The notes: generated by a model not told the origin, from the sequence alone. A DNA stretch of 30,137 nucleotides from Chlamydiota bacterium (GCA_012729785.1 JAAYCL010000012.1:1-30137); one strand, 5' to 3'; positions 1 to 7,594 are shown, counted from the stretch's first letter. Program-made: numbers and translations.

Positions 1-100
1 CCTTTTTCTTTGCCCCCTGTCTCGCCCTCCTCATGCCTCCTTCCACAGGGACCGTTACGCCAAATTTGCATCAAACAGTATACGCCGCCGCCCGCCTGCC

Positions 101-130
101 TTGACACCCGCGGGGGGCCTGTACTAGTAT
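101..130 (+). promoter_or_regulatory. Sigma-70-type promoter for the first lipoprotein gene
   Basis: A perfect -35 hexamer TTGACA (101-106) is followed after 18 bp by TAGTAT (125-130), a fair -10. Transcription would begin near 137, downstream of the first in-frame ATG (129). This argues that translation starts at the ATG at 177. Confidence 0.5.
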
Positions 131-176
131 GGTGCGCGTCGCCGGCATCACCACCCCGGATGAAGGGAGCGCGGGA

Positions 177-779
177 ATGAAGAGAACAGTGCTGGTCGCC
201 GTCGCGGCGCTCGCCGCCGCCTCGGCAGGGTGCGCGGGCCACTCCCGCGTGAACTACAGCCGTTTCGACCGCGGCAGACGGATCAGCCGGGTCGCGGTGG
301 TGGCGAACAATCAGACCGTCGCCGACCGGTACAAGATGTGGGCATGGACCAAGCGGAAGCCGCGCATCGTGCCCGAGGACACCTTCGACGCGCAGATCGC
401 CGCCTCCCTCGCCGCCAGGACGAACGTTCCGATCGTGCCGCAGGCGGCGGTAAACGAGGCGCTCGAGCGGTTGAACCTGAAAGGGAAGGTCGCCCTCACC
501 CGCAAGGAGCTCCTGGAACTCGGCGCCCTGACGGGGGCCGACGCGATACTCCAGGCCGAGGTTTCGTTCTATCTCCAGAACTACCTCTTCTGGAAAACGC
601 TCGGCGTGGTCGAGATCACCATGACGATCAAGGGGCTGCCCGACGCGAACCTGCTCTGGGAGGCCAGGGGGCGGAACATCGCCCTGTTCATGACGACCGA
701 CACCGCGCTCGACAAGGTCCGTGACACGATGCTCGCGCAGGCGGCGCACAAGCTCGCCGCCGACACGGCGCCGCGTTGA
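177..779 (+). CDS. Outer-membrane-type lipoprotein, unknown function
   Basis: A 200-residue protein. I chose the ATG at 177 over the one at 129 because GAAGGGAG lies just upstream and because the N-terminus then reads as a lipoprotein signal: MKRT, a hydrophobic Val/Ala stretch, and the lipobox ASAGC with the lipidated Cys near residue 19. The mature part has a run of beta/alpha character (RVAVVANNQTVADRY, later TGADAILQAEVSFY and VEITMTIKGLPDANLLWEA). This recalls the CsgG/LpoB/DUF799-like fold of periplasmic lipoproteins that bind peptidoglycan-associated partners, but the resemblance is by eye only. No catalytic motif is visible. The downstream gene begins 31 bp after the stop on the same strand. 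Confidence 0.75.
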   Translation: MKRTVLVAVAALAAASAGCAGHSRVNYSRFDRGRRISRVAVVANNQTVADRYKMWAWTKRKPRIVPEDTFDAQIAASLAARTNVPIVPQAAVNEALERLNLKGKVALTRKELLELGALTGADAILQAEVSFYLQNYLFWKTLGVVEITMTIKGLPDANLLWEARGRNIALFMTTDTALDKVRDTMLAQAAHKLAADTAPR

Positions 780-810
780 GGACGCCCGGGGCAAAGACTC
801 GCTCCGTCGA

Positions 811-1164
811 ATGAAGGCGCGCCCGACAGGCCTGGTCTATGGCGACCGATGCCTCGCCCACGACCCGGGGCCCGGCATTCCAGAAACCGCGGCGCGGCTT
901 CGCGCCGTCGTTCGCGCCCTCGGACAGGCGGGCCTGATGGAACGACTCCTCCGCATCGAGCCCTCCCCCGCCCCGCCCGGGTGCGTTAGGCGGATCCACG
1001 ACGACCTCCACGTCGCCCGGGTGCGCGAGGCGAGCCGGCGCGCCCCGGTGGTGCTCGACGGGGACACCGTGGCGGGGCGGCTCGTCTCGGTTCTGGAGGG
1101 CGGCTACGACATCGACGCCGTCGGCGAATCGGCGGCGGAGCACGTGCGGGCGCTCATCTCGTGA
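811..1164 (+). pseudogene. Histone deacetylase/AcuC-family gene with a large internal deletion
   Basis: The 117-residue product joins two ends of a histone-deacetylase-like protein. Residues 1-75 match the family's N-terminus: GLVYGDRCLAHDPGPGIPE, then a helix of the RLRAVVRAL type, then RIHDDLHVARVREA and VVLDGDT. Immediately after, VAGRLVSVLEGGYDIDAV and SAAEHVRAL match the extreme C-terminus (the LEGGY motif). Members of this family are about 300-340 residues long. The missing middle of roughly 200 residues carries the tandem catalytic histidines, the zinc ligands and the catalytic core, so the product cannot be an active deacetylase. The reading frame is kept across the junction. There is no good ribosome binding site before the ATG. 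It is either a real deletion remnant or an assembly collapse. Confidence 0.7.
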
Positions 1165-1186
1165 GCGCAGCGCAAGGAGGGGTCCC

Positions 1187-1432
1187 ATGCACATCACGCC
1201 TATCGTCAGGGTCGCCGCGCTCGTGTGCGGCGCGCTCGCCTGCGCCGCGTCCCTCGGCTGCGAGCGGAGGATCATCCGGAAGGAGGAGCGCCCGTTCATG
1301 GACTACGCCGAGCAGAACTGGCGAAAACTCACCCCCACGCAGAAGGCGGACTATTACGAGATGGTGGAGAAGCAGAGGGACCGGGCGCGCAGGGAACGCG
1401 AACGGGAGTCTCGGCGAGGCGGGGCGCAGTGA
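1187..1432 (+). CDS. Small lipoprotein, hypothetical
   Basis: An 81-residue protein with a strong ribosome binding site (AAGGAGG, 8-9 nt before the ATG). The N-terminus is a lipoprotein signal: Arg at residue 8, a hydrophobic core, and the lipobox SLGC near residues 22-25. The remainder is short, highly charged and rich in Arg/Glu (KADYYEMVEKQRDRARRERE), and is probably one amphipathic helix or coiled coil. No family is recognised. A small envelope protein is inferred from the signal alone. Confidence 0.65.
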   Translation: MHITPIVRVAALVCGALACAASLGCERRIIRKEERPFMDYAEQNWRKLTPTQKADYYEMVEKQRDRARRERERESRRGGAQ

Positions 1433-1482
1433 CGCGCGGGGCTTCCCCCGGAGCGCGTGACCGGCTATACTTGCCTGGTCGG

Positions 1483-1558
1483 CGGGGCGTGGCGCAGCCG
1501 GTAGCGCGTCTGGTTTGGGACCAGAAGGTCCCGGGTTCGAATCCCGGCGCCCCGACCA
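1483..1558 (+). tRNA. tRNA-Pro (anticodon TGG)
   Basis: A complete cloverleaf. The acceptor stem CGGGGCG (1483-1489) pairs with CGCCCCG (1548-1554). The D-arm contains GCGCAGCCGGTAGCGC. The anticodon stem is TCTGG/CCAGA with loop TTTGGGA, giving anticodon TGG. The T-arm is CCGGG-TTCGAAT-CCCGG. The discriminator is A1555 and the CCA end is encoded (1556-1558). The same anticodon loop occurs in the E. coli tRNA-Pro of this class. Confidence 0.97.
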
Positions 1559-1626
1559 CCTTCTCGGTGGACCGCTGCTCGTCCATGGCTTCTCGAAACG
1601 ATGCGACAATTGGAGGGATGGAATCG

Positions 1627-2064
1627 ATGAAAAGATCGCTCTGCGTGACCGCCCTGTGCACGATCGTCGTGTGTGCCTCGTGCGCCCGGCCGCGCCCCGT
1701 CGCGGCCCCCCCCGCCCCTCCGCCGGCGGAGGCGTTTGTGCCGGCCGCCGGACTAGTGGGAAGTTGGCAGGAGATACAGAACCAGGGCCTGCCCGTCACG
1801 GGGAAGAGTTGGACCTTCGAGGGGAACACGGTCCGTATCCGGGACGGGGAGCACGCCTACACCGGCACCTTCGTTGCGGACCCGTCCCGCACCCCCCAGG
1901 AGATCGACTTCGTCTTCGACGGGTACCCGAAAAACGAGGGGATACTCCTGGTCACCGCCGATCTCCTCACGCTGAAGGTCCGCGACACCGCCGTCGAGCG
2001 GGCGAAGACGTTCGACGCCGAGCCGGGGTACACGTTGATCCTCTGCGAGCGGGTGAAGGAGTAG
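1627..2064 (+). CDS. Lipoprotein resembling the TIGR03067 lipocalin-like family
   Basis: A 145-residue protein. Two ATGs are in frame at 1618 and 1627. The second has TTGGAGGG at a usable distance (about 9 nt), while the first directly abuts it, so 1627 is preferred. The N-terminus MKRSLCVTALCTIVVCASC is a lipoprotein signal with Cys 19 in the lipobox, followed by a Pro/Ala linker. The globular part (LVGSWQEIQNQG, WTFEGNTVRIRDG, YTGTFVADPSRTPQEIDF, ILLVTADLLTLKVRD) has the order of short beta-strands and the T-PQEIDF step seen in the TIGR03067 domain, common in Planctomycetes. The assignment is by pattern only. A GC-rich hairpin (2089-2114) without a T-tract follows the stop. Confidence 0.7.
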   Translation: MKRSLCVTALCTIVVCASCARPRPVAAPPAPPPAEAFVPAAGLVGSWQEIQNQGLPVTGKSWTFEGNTVRIRDGEHAYTGTFVADPSRTPQEIDFVFDGYPKNEGILLVTADLLTLKVRDTAVERAKTFDAEPGYTLILCERVKE

Positions 2065-2137
2065 GTTCCCCGTTGAGCGCCCGCGGGGGCGGCGGGCGGG
2101 GCGTCCCCCGCCGCGCACACGAAACTGCGACGGCGCA

Positions 2138-2617
2138 ATGACCACCATCTACCTTGACATCGAGACGACGAGTTTGGAGCCGGACGAGGGCGAGCTGAGC
2201 GTGCTCGGTCTCTACGTCGACGAGGAGGGGCTCTTCGTCCAGCTCTTCGGCGAGGAGCTGAACCCGGACAACCTGCTCCGGCACTTCGCCCGGCGGCCCA
2301 CCCTCTACACCTTCAACGGCGGGCGTTTCGACCTTCCCTACATACGAGCCAAGCTCGGCGTGGATCTCGTGCCTCTCTCTAGGCACGTGGATCTGATGCA
2401 TGCCTGCCACGCCCGGAACCTGTACGGGGGGATGAAGAAGGTGGAACGGCTCCTCGGCATCCCCCGGAAGCTCACGGAGGTGAACGGGCTGGTCGCCATC
2501 GAGCTCTGGCGCCGCTACCGGGACGGCGGGTGCCGGAGGTCCCTCGACACGCTGCTCGAATACAACCGGGAGGATGTGATGAACCTCCGGGCGCTCAGGA
2601 GCGCGCTCGGGGCGTGA
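2138..2617 (+). CDS. YprB-like DEDD-superfamily 3'-5' exonuclease
   Basis: A 159-residue RNase H-fold exonuclease of the YprB/RNase_H_2 type. Motif I is YLDIETTSLEPDEG (Asp 7 and Glu 9 as metal ligands). Motif II is TFNGGRFDLPYI, with its Asp in FDLP. Motif III is YNREDVMNLRAL, with the final metal-binding Asp. All acidic residues needed for two-metal-ion hydrolysis of a nucleic-acid strand appear present. The protein is short, covering just the catalytic domain without the C-terminal TPR seen in B. subtilis YprB. Its last 23 bp overlap the 3' end of the convergent NrnA-like gene, another nuclease that handles short nucleic acids. Confidence 0.85.
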   Translation: MTTIYLDIETTSLEPDEGELSVLGLYVDEEGLFVQLFGEELNPDNLLRHFARRPTLYTFNGGRFDLPYIRAKLGVDLVPLSRHVDLMHACHARNLYGGMKKVERLLGIPRKLTEVNGLVAIELWRRYRDGGCRRSLDTLLEYNREDVMNLRALRSALGA

Positions 2618-3635
2618 CGTCGCCGCGGATCGCGGCACGCATCTCCCCCGTGACCCTCCGCGCCGCCTCGCCGACTCCCATCCCCTTGACGAGCGCGCCC
2701 GCGGCGGTCCGGTGCCCTCCCCCGCCGAGGCGTTTCGCCGCGGCGCCCACGTCCACCCCGGCCTTCGAGCGCAGCCAGATCTCCACCCCCGCCCTGCCCT
2801 CGTGCAGCATCCCGACCGCCTGCACCCGCCGCATGCTTAAAAGCAGGTGCATCGTCTCGGAGGCCAGGTCCCGCTGGGCGTAGGTGAGGATCCGGCTCGC
2901 GGGGATCGAGAACCAGGCGATGGCGCCGCCGTCCTCGTACGCCGTCCGCCGGAGAAGCGCCGCCATGTCGTCGAGCCAGGTATCGGGCCGCAGATAGTAG
3001 AGCTTCTCCTGAAGCGCCTCGACGTCGAGCCCGCCCTTGAGAAGTTCGCCGACGACCCGCAGGGTGTTGCCCGACGGGTCGATGTACTTGAACCCGAGCG
3101 TGTCGGTGGAGATGCCCACGTAGAGGCCCTCGGCGACGGCCCCCTCGACCGGCACACCGAGCGCCCGCACCACCTCGAAGACCAGCTCCGCGGCCCCCCC
3201 CGCCTCGAAACGCACGTAGTTTATGTCGCCGAAAAAGGAGTTGTCCCGGTGGTGGTCGATGTTGATCTTGAACGCCCCGCACGCCTTAACCGCCTCCGCC
3301 ATGTCGCCGAGACGGAAGTAGTCGCACGAGTCCAGCACGACGACCGCCTCCGCGTCCCGCACCGCCTCCTCGTCCTTCCCGGGGCGCGACGGCGTCAACG
3401 CCCCGTTTCGGTTGAGGAACTCGAGCGCCGGGGGCACCCCGTCGTAGCGGAACGAAACCACCGTCTTCCCGAGCTTCCGGAGGGCGAGCGTGAGGGCGAT
3501 CTGCGAGCCGATGGCGTCCCCGTCCGGCTCCTCGTGCGAGAAGACGGCGAAACGCTCGCGCCGCCCGATCTCGTCGCGTATCCGGCCGAGAAGAGACTCC
3601 CGCAACGGGCCCTGCGCCTGCTGCATGGCTCTCAT
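2595..3635 (-). CDS. nrnA: DHH-family phosphoesterase, NrnA-like (oligoribonuclease/pAp phosphatase)
   Basis: A 346-residue cytosolic phosphoesterase that by family hydrolyses short oligoribonucleotides and/or pAp. The DHH domain contains FSHEEPDGDAIGS (motif I, Asp ligands), VVVLDSCDYFRLG (motif II), INIDHHRDN (the DHH signature) and YVGISTDTLGFKY (motif IV). The DHHA1 domain ends with the substrate-binding loop LGGGGHRTAAGA. Length is normal for NrnA. The start is uncertain. ATGs at 3635 and 3626 are both in frame and neither has a good ribosome binding site; I chose 3635. The SagB-type gene lies 56 bp upstream on the same strand, so the two are probably co-transcribed. Confidence 0.88.
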   Translation of the reverse strand: MRAMQQAQGPLRESLLGRIRDEIGRRERFAVFSHEEPDGDAIGSQIALTLALRKLGKTVVSFRYDGVPPALEFLNRNGALTPSRPGKDEEAVRDAEAVVVLDSCDYFRLGDMAEAVKACGAFKINIDHHRDNSFFGDINYVRFEAGGAAELVFEVVRALGVPVEGAVAEGLYVGISTDTLGFKYIDPSGNTLRVVGELLKGGLDVEALQEKLYYLRPDTWLDDMAALLRRTAYEDGGAIAWFSIPASRILTYAQRDLASETMHLLLSMRRVQAVGMLHEGRAGVEIWLRSKAGVDVGAAAKRLGGGGHRTAAGALVKGMGVGEAARRVTGEMRAAIRGDVTPRARS

Positions 3636-3691
3636 GAGTCCGATAGGTGCTGACTGGTCCACAGGGCCTGGAGCCTCATCTCTTGGCGCCC

Positions 3692-4333
3692 TCAGTCCTT
3701 CGGGTACCCGACCGGCTGAGAGAGGATCACCTTCTGGTCGGGGCGGAGGCGCATCGTCTTCTCGAGTGCCGGCTTGTCCACGTAGCCGAGCACCACGGTG
3801 GCGAGCCCCTCGGAGGCGCAGAACAGGTAGACGTTCTGGCTGATGAATCCGGTGTCCACGGTTGAGTAGAAATCGCGCGTCGAGGCCGGCGCCCCGTCCA
3901 TCCTGGCATGATCGGCGACGTAGACGAGACAGACCGGCGCCGTCTTCACGAACGGCTGCTGCCCCGTCGCGGCGCGGATGTCGCCCGCGAATACCGGCTC
4001 GAGACGGTGGGCCTTCGCGTCGTAGCGGTAGAGCCCCTCGGCGGTCGCGGCGTAGAGATCGATCTCCTGCCAGTTCTTCGCCGTGGGGGCGGTCAGTTTG
4101 CCCGACTCCGGCCGGTTGACGCCGCGTGCGGCCCAGAGGAGGTTCGAGAGCGTCTGGGGGGCCAGCTTCTTCTCCTTGAACGAGCGCCCGGATCTCCTGA
4201 GCGCGAGCGCCTGCATCAGCGGCTTCCCGCCGTCCTTCTGCGGGGCGGGGAGCGCCGGCGCCGCGGGCATCTCCTGCGCTGCCGTCGCGGCCGCCCAGAG
4301 CACGCAGATCGCAGTTCCGAAGATTCTCATCAT
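3692..4333 (-). CDS. Exported SagB/ThcOx-type nitroreductase-family protein
   Basis: A 213-residue protein in the FMN-dependent nitroreductase superfamily, closest by eye to the SagB/ThcOx group. The segment LMQALALRRSGRSFKEKKLAPQTLSNLLWAARGVNRPESGK is the typical N-terminal FMN-binding region (RRSGR). The middle is LYAATAEGLYRYD, and the C-terminal half is FYSTVDTGFISQNVYLFCASEGLATVVLGYVD, the conserved dimer-interface helix. A signal peptide (MMRIFGTAICVLWAAATAAQ) precedes it, so the enzyme is predicted to be periplasmic. That is unlike SagB in peptide-toxin clusters, and no precursor peptide or cyclodehydratase gene is nearby. AGGGAGG sits 5-8 nt before the paired ATGs. The substrate is unknown. 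Confidence 0.8.
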   Translation of the reverse strand: MMRIFGTAICVLWAAATAAQEMPAAPALPAPQKDGGKPLMQALALRRSGRSFKEKKLAPQTLSNLLWAARGVNRPESGKLTAPTAKNWQEIDLYAATAEGLYRYDAKAHRLEPVFAGDIRAATGQQPFVKTAPVCLVYVADHARMDGAPASTRDFYSTVDTGFISQNVYLFCASEGLATVVLGYVDKPALEKTMRLRPDQKVILSQPVGYPKD

Positions 4334-4682
4334 CGCCGCCTCCCTTCCATCGTCCTTTGGCCGGGCCGCCGCACCCGGCCGCGCCGTGAACCCATAGTGT
4401 ATCCCCCCCCCGGATCGATGTCCAGCGGGGTATCGGGGGAGGACCACGATATCCATTTGGAGGGCAGCATGATAGGACCAATAAGGGCCCGAAAAAGGGC
4501 CTTAGACGCGTTTTTGGGACCTGTTTTCAGGCGCGAAGGATTTTTCGGCACGCGGGAAACGGCGGCGAAGGGCGGCAGCCGTGTTCATAGGGCGGCACTC
4601 GTGTATCCCCCGCTTTTTCGAACTGTCCCGCGCGCTGCATCGTCTCTCGGGAAACCGGGGAAACCCCGGACGGGATTTTCCC
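4334..4682. other. Non-coding divergent intergenic region
   Basis: No convincing gene lies in the 439 bp between the divergent starts at 4333 and 4773. The region holds a hairpin near 4484-4505 (AAGGGCCC, loop GAAAAA, GGGCCTT; 7 pairs including one G-T) and runs of C around 4400. The promoter of the plus-strand gene is listed separately. I see no RNA family or transposon remnant. Confidence 0.5.
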
Positions 4683-4710
4683 TTGCGCGCGCGGCAGGAC
4701 GTGGTATAAA
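4683..4710 (+). promoter_or_regulatory. Promoter of the ZnuA-like gene
   Basis: TATAAA (4705-4710) is a good -10. A weak -35, TTGCGC (4683-4688), lies 16 bp upstream. Transcription would begin about 55 nt before the start codon at 4773. Confidence 0.4.
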
Positions 4711-4772
4711 GAGCCGTCGCCAGGTGGGGGGTTCCCTGCTCTGCATATTGACCTGAAAGGACACCGGCTTCG

Positions 4773-5642
4773 ATGAAGACGCGCCTTCTCTTCGCGCCGC
4801 TCGCTGTCGCCCTCTCCGGCGGCCTCCTGCACGCCCAGCCGGCGCCGACGCTTCGCTTCGTGGCGACGTCGTACCCGGTCTACCTGACCGTCCTGAACGT
4901 CGCATGGGAGATCCCGGGCGTCGAGGTGTCCTGCCTGCCCCCCGGCGCCCTCGCGCAGCGCCACGGTGCCCCGCCCGCGGCGGCTTCAATCCTCGCCCGC
5001 GCGGATGCGCTCGTCGCGCACGGCGCGGGGCTGGAGCTGTTCCTCGACGAGACGGCGATCCGCTTCCCGAACCTCGCGATCATCGAGCTGGCGGAAAAGG
5101 TCGCGCGGCCGGGCAAGGAGGAGGAGCGCCTGCCCTGGATCTGGATGAGCGTCTCCGACACGATCAAGGAGGTGCGGCGGCTGCGCGCCGTGCTGAAAAA
5201 GTTCGACCGGCCGCGACGGGAGGGGTACGCGCTCAACGCCGAGCGCTATGTGGCCCGCCTCGAAGCGCTGCGCGACAGGATGAAGGGCGCCTTCGATCCG
5301 TTCAGAAAGCTGCGGGTCGTCGCGCTCGACGGGGCATCGGCGCGCTTCGCGCGCGAAGCGCGGCTCGAGGTGGTGACCGCGGCATCGCCGGACGAGGCGA
5401 TCGCCGTCGTGAAGCAGACGAACGCCCGCCTGGTGCTCGTGGATCTCCGCCTCCGGGAGGAGGAGGCGCGCCGGATCGCCCGCGAGACGCGCCGTCCGGT
5501 ATGCGTCATCGATCCGCTCTCGGGCGGGCCCGACCACCCCGACGCGTACCTCCAGATCATGGAGGAGAATCTGAAGTCGCTCCGCAGCGCCCTCCAGCAG
5601 GCCACGCGCCGCTCCCGCAACCGCCGCGGCCGCGGGTCCTGA
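4773..5642 (+). CDS. ZnuA/TroA-fold periplasmic binding protein lacking canonical metal ligands
   Basis: A 289-residue protein with a Sec signal peptide (MKTRLLFAPLAVALSGGLLHAQ). The mature start FVATSYPVYLTVLNVAW and the segment ILARADALVAHGAGLELFLD are diagnostic of cluster A-I metal-binding proteins. The usual four ligands (His, His, His, Asp) are degenerate. A His near residue 64 (QRHGAPPA) may stand for the first. The usual PHxW motif is PWIW here (Trp 122 in place of His), and no His is seen at the third site (VVALDGASARFA). An Asp remains in CVIDPLSGG. No permease or ATPase gene adjoins it, so a role in import is not supported by context. AAGGA precedes the ATG at a slightly long spacing. 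Confidence 0.75.
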   Translation: MKTRLLFAPLAVALSGGLLHAQPAPTLRFVATSYPVYLTVLNVAWEIPGVEVSCLPPGALAQRHGAPPAAASILARADALVAHGAGLELFLDETAIRFPNLAIIELAEKVARPGKEEERLPWIWMSVSDTIKEVRRLRAVLKKFDRPRREGYALNAERYVARLEALRDRMKGAFDPFRKLRVVALDGASARFAREARLEVVTAASPDEAIAVVKQTNARLVLVDLRLREEEARRIARETRRPVCVIDPLSGGPDHPDAYLQIMEENLKSLRSALQQATRRSRNRRGRGS

Positions 5643-5651
5643 TCCCTCCCT

Positions 5652-5720
5652 TGGGGTCAGGCCCTTATTTATTAGTGTAGCGGCGGCGGGTCTAATCTAA
5701 TAAATAAGGACCTGACCCCA
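5652..5720. repeat. REP-like inverted-repeat element between convergent genes
   Basis: Two 24-nt arms (5652-5675 and 5697-5720) are inverted copies with one difference and flank a 21-nt loop. The arm begins TGGGGTCAGG and continues CCTTATTTATTAG, so it is AT-rich inside very GC-rich surroundings. It lies exactly between the stops of two convergent genes (5642 and 5728) and could act as a bidirectional transcription terminator. Similar palindromes beginning GGGGTCAG are familiar as REP units mobilised by RAYT/Y1 transposases. No such transposase is in the window. Confidence 0.8.
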
Positions 5721-5727
5721 TCGGTGG

Positions 5728-6012
5728 TTACACGCGGCGGATGAGCGCGGCGACGCCCCACGCGGCCGCAAACGTGACAAGCGTGCCGACGACCCCGGCG
5801 ATGCGCGTCGCGCGCCCCTCGTCGGCCACCCCCGGCCAGGCGTAGTCCGGCACGGGCGCCTTCAGCGCCGGCTCCCCCTCCCCCTTGGCGAGGAACCCTT
5901 GCCGCTCCGCGACCTTCTCGAGCCCGTCGGGCGACGACGACGCGAACGGCGAAAGGACGAGCGCGAGCAGCAGCGCCGCCGACAGACCGATGAGGATCTC
6001 CCGCGCCTTCAC
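5728..6012 (-). CDS. PDGLE/CbiN-like subunit of an ECF-type Ni/Co transporter
   Basis: A 94-residue membrane protein with two hydrophobic segments: IGLSAALLLALVLSPFA near the N-terminus and VGTLVTFAAAWGVAALI at the C-terminus. Between them is the periplasmic SSPDGLEKVAERQGF motif that names the PDGLE domain, the small accessory component that works with CbiM/NikM. I place the start at the GTG at 6012. The GTG overlaps the cbiM stop as GTGA, giving translational coupling; an alternative GTG lies at 6018. It is the last gene of the barrel-cbiM-cbiN unit. Confidence 0.85.
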   Translation of the reverse strand: MKAREILIGLSAALLLALVLSPFASSSPDGLEKVAERQGFLAKGEGEPALKAPVPDYAWPGVADEGRATRIAGVVGTLVTFAAAWGVAALIRRV

Positions 6013-6644
6013 GCGCACCCCGCTTTCCCCGGCACAAGGTCCGGCCTGACCTTCAGGACGCTGGCCACCACGAGGCACGTGATCGCCGCCTCGCCGACCC
6101 CGATGAGCGCGTGCACCGCGACCATCGCGGGAAGCGCCGTGCGCAGCGGCACGGTGCCCGAGAGGGCGAGCTCCACCGCGCACGCCGCGCTCGCCAACAC
6201 CACCGAGCACCATGCGGCGGCCGCTGCCGCGACGAGCGTCTTTCCCGACGTCGCCGTCCGCACCGCGGCATAGATCCAATACCCGCACGCGGACCCGACG
6301 AACGACATGTTCACGATGTTCGCGCCGAGGGCGGTGAGCCCGCCGTCCTGGAAGAGGAGGCACTGGACGACAAGCACGACCGCGATCACCAGCGCGCCCG
6401 CCCACGGCCCCAGCAGCACCGCGGCGAGCACCCCTCCCAGCAGGTGGCCCGAGGTCCCTCCCGCCACGGGAAAGTTCAGCATCTGCGCGGCGAAGATGAA
6501 CGCGGCCATCACGCCCATGAGCGGGACCGCCCGATCGGAAAGGGAACGCTGCACCGACCTCACGCACCCCGCCAGGCCCGCCGCGGCCGCCGCCCAGAGC
6601 GGCGCCCAGACCGGCGCGGCCAGGAAACCATCGGGTATGTGCAT
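6009..6644 (-). CDS. cbiM: CbiM/NikM substrate-binding membrane subunit of a Ni/Co ECF transporter
   Basis: A 211-residue integral membrane protein with about six to seven hydrophobic segments. The N-terminus MHIPDGFL is the family hallmark: the free amine, His 2 and backbone nitrogens bind the metal, so the start must be the ATG at 6644 and not the GTG at 6650. AAGGAGG is well placed for 6644 and too close for 6650. Other conserved parts are FAAQMLNFPVAGGTSGHLLGG, which contains the conserved inner His, and GANIVNMSFVG. Nickel cannot be told from cobalt by sequence alone; the operator upstream of the preceding gene favours nickel. It lies 56 bp after the barrel gene and is coupled to the PDGLE gene. 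Confidence 0.93.
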   Translation of the reverse strand: MHIPDGFLAAPVWAPLWAAAAAGLAGCVRSVQRSLSDRAVPLMGVMAAFIFAAQMLNFPVAGGTSGHLLGGVLAAVLLGPWAGALVIAVVLVVQCLLFQDGGLTALGANIVNMSFVGSACGYWIYAAVRTATSGKTLVAAAAAAWCSVVLASAACAVELALSGTVPLRTALPAMVAVHALIGVGEAAITCLVVASVLKVRPDLVPGKAGCA

Positions 6645-6700
6645 CCGCACCTCCTTGCGAGCGCCCCACCGAACCTATCCGTGGTCCGGTTGAAGCCGTG

Positions 6701-7594
6701 TCAGAACTCCATCGTGAGCTTGAGACCCGCCCAGGGGAGGATATTCTCGTAGACGCGCCGCCCGTCCTCATCCTGGGTCCTGCAGAGACTCTTGGTGAAG
6801 TGCAGCATGCCGGTCGCCACGAAGTGCCGCATCAGCGGAACGCCGAGATCGAACCCCCAGTCGAGGTGCGTGAGGTGGTTCGCCTCGATGCCCTTGTGCA
6901 GGTCGAGCCCCATCGCCATCGACGGCGTGAGGACGGCGACGGTTTCCCCCCTCCACGGAAGGCGGAAGTCCTGCGAAACACCCCACTCGCAGTAGCTCCC
7001 CTTGAGCTCCCGGTAGTCGTAGTTCCACGCGAAGGAGGGGTTCAACGGCATATCCACCGTGAACTCGGCGCCGATCTCCCCGGAATCAGGGTCCTCGTCG
7101 TAGTAGAGATAGTTCCAGAACGGGGCCACGGTGAACCGCTTCCATGTGAGGGGCGCGTAGACCGTAAAATCCCGCTCGAGCGTCTTGCTTCCCTCGTGCC
7201 TGCCGGTCGTGTCCGCCTGGAAATAGGAGAACCCGGCCCCGAGCGTGAATTCGCCGACCTCCTTCGAGTACTCGGCGAAGTACGTCTGGAGGATCTGGAG
7301 TCCGTGCTTGGCGCCGTTGGCCCCCTCGTCGAGCCAGTCGCTCACGAACTGCGACTCGGCGCCGAACTTGAGCGGCGATATCTCGTCCAGCGCGTCGAGG
7401 GCGCGGTCCGCGTGCCGGAGCGGCGGGATGCTGTTCAGCCAGAAGAGCTGCTCCTCCGGTTCCTCGGCCTCCGCGGCCGTCTTCTCGATCTCGAGCGCCC
7501 GCGGCTCCGTGTCACCGATCGACTGCGCCGCGACAACCGCCGCCATCGCCATCACGGCCCCCGCTGCGACCGCGCCGATACGATACAGTCTCAT
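6701..7594 (-). CDS. Outer-membrane beta-barrel protein, probably serving metal uptake
   Basis: A 297-residue protein with a signal peptide (MRLYRIGAVAAGAVMAMAAVVAAQ). It then shows alternating amphipathic strands rich in Tyr/Trp/Phe (FTLGAGFSYFQADTTG, WKRFTVAPFWNYLYYDED, FAWNYDYRELKGSYCEWGV). It ends WAGLKLTMEF with a C-terminal Phe, the recognition signal for barrel assembly. Roughly 10-12 strands are plausible. No plug or TonB box is seen. GGAGGG precedes the ATG. The gene leads into cbiM and cbiN on the same strand, and its promoter carries a NikR-like site. I infer that it passes nickel or a nickel complex across the outer membrane. The family is not recognised by name. Confidence 0.75.
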   Translation of the reverse strand: MRLYRIGAVAAGAVMAMAAVVAAQSIGDTEPRALEIEKTAAEAEEPEEQLFWLNSIPPLRHADRALDALDEISPLKFGAESQFVSDWLDEGANGAKHGLQILQTYFAEYSKEVGEFTLGAGFSYFQADTTGRHEGSKTLERDFTVYAPLTWKRFTVAPFWNYLYYDEDPDSGEIGAEFTVDMPLNPSFAWNYDYRELKGSYCEWGVSQDFRLPWRGETVAVLTPSMAMGLDLHKGIEANHLTHLDWGFDLGVPLMRHFVATGMLHFTKSLCRTQDEDGRRVYENILPWAGLKLTMEF

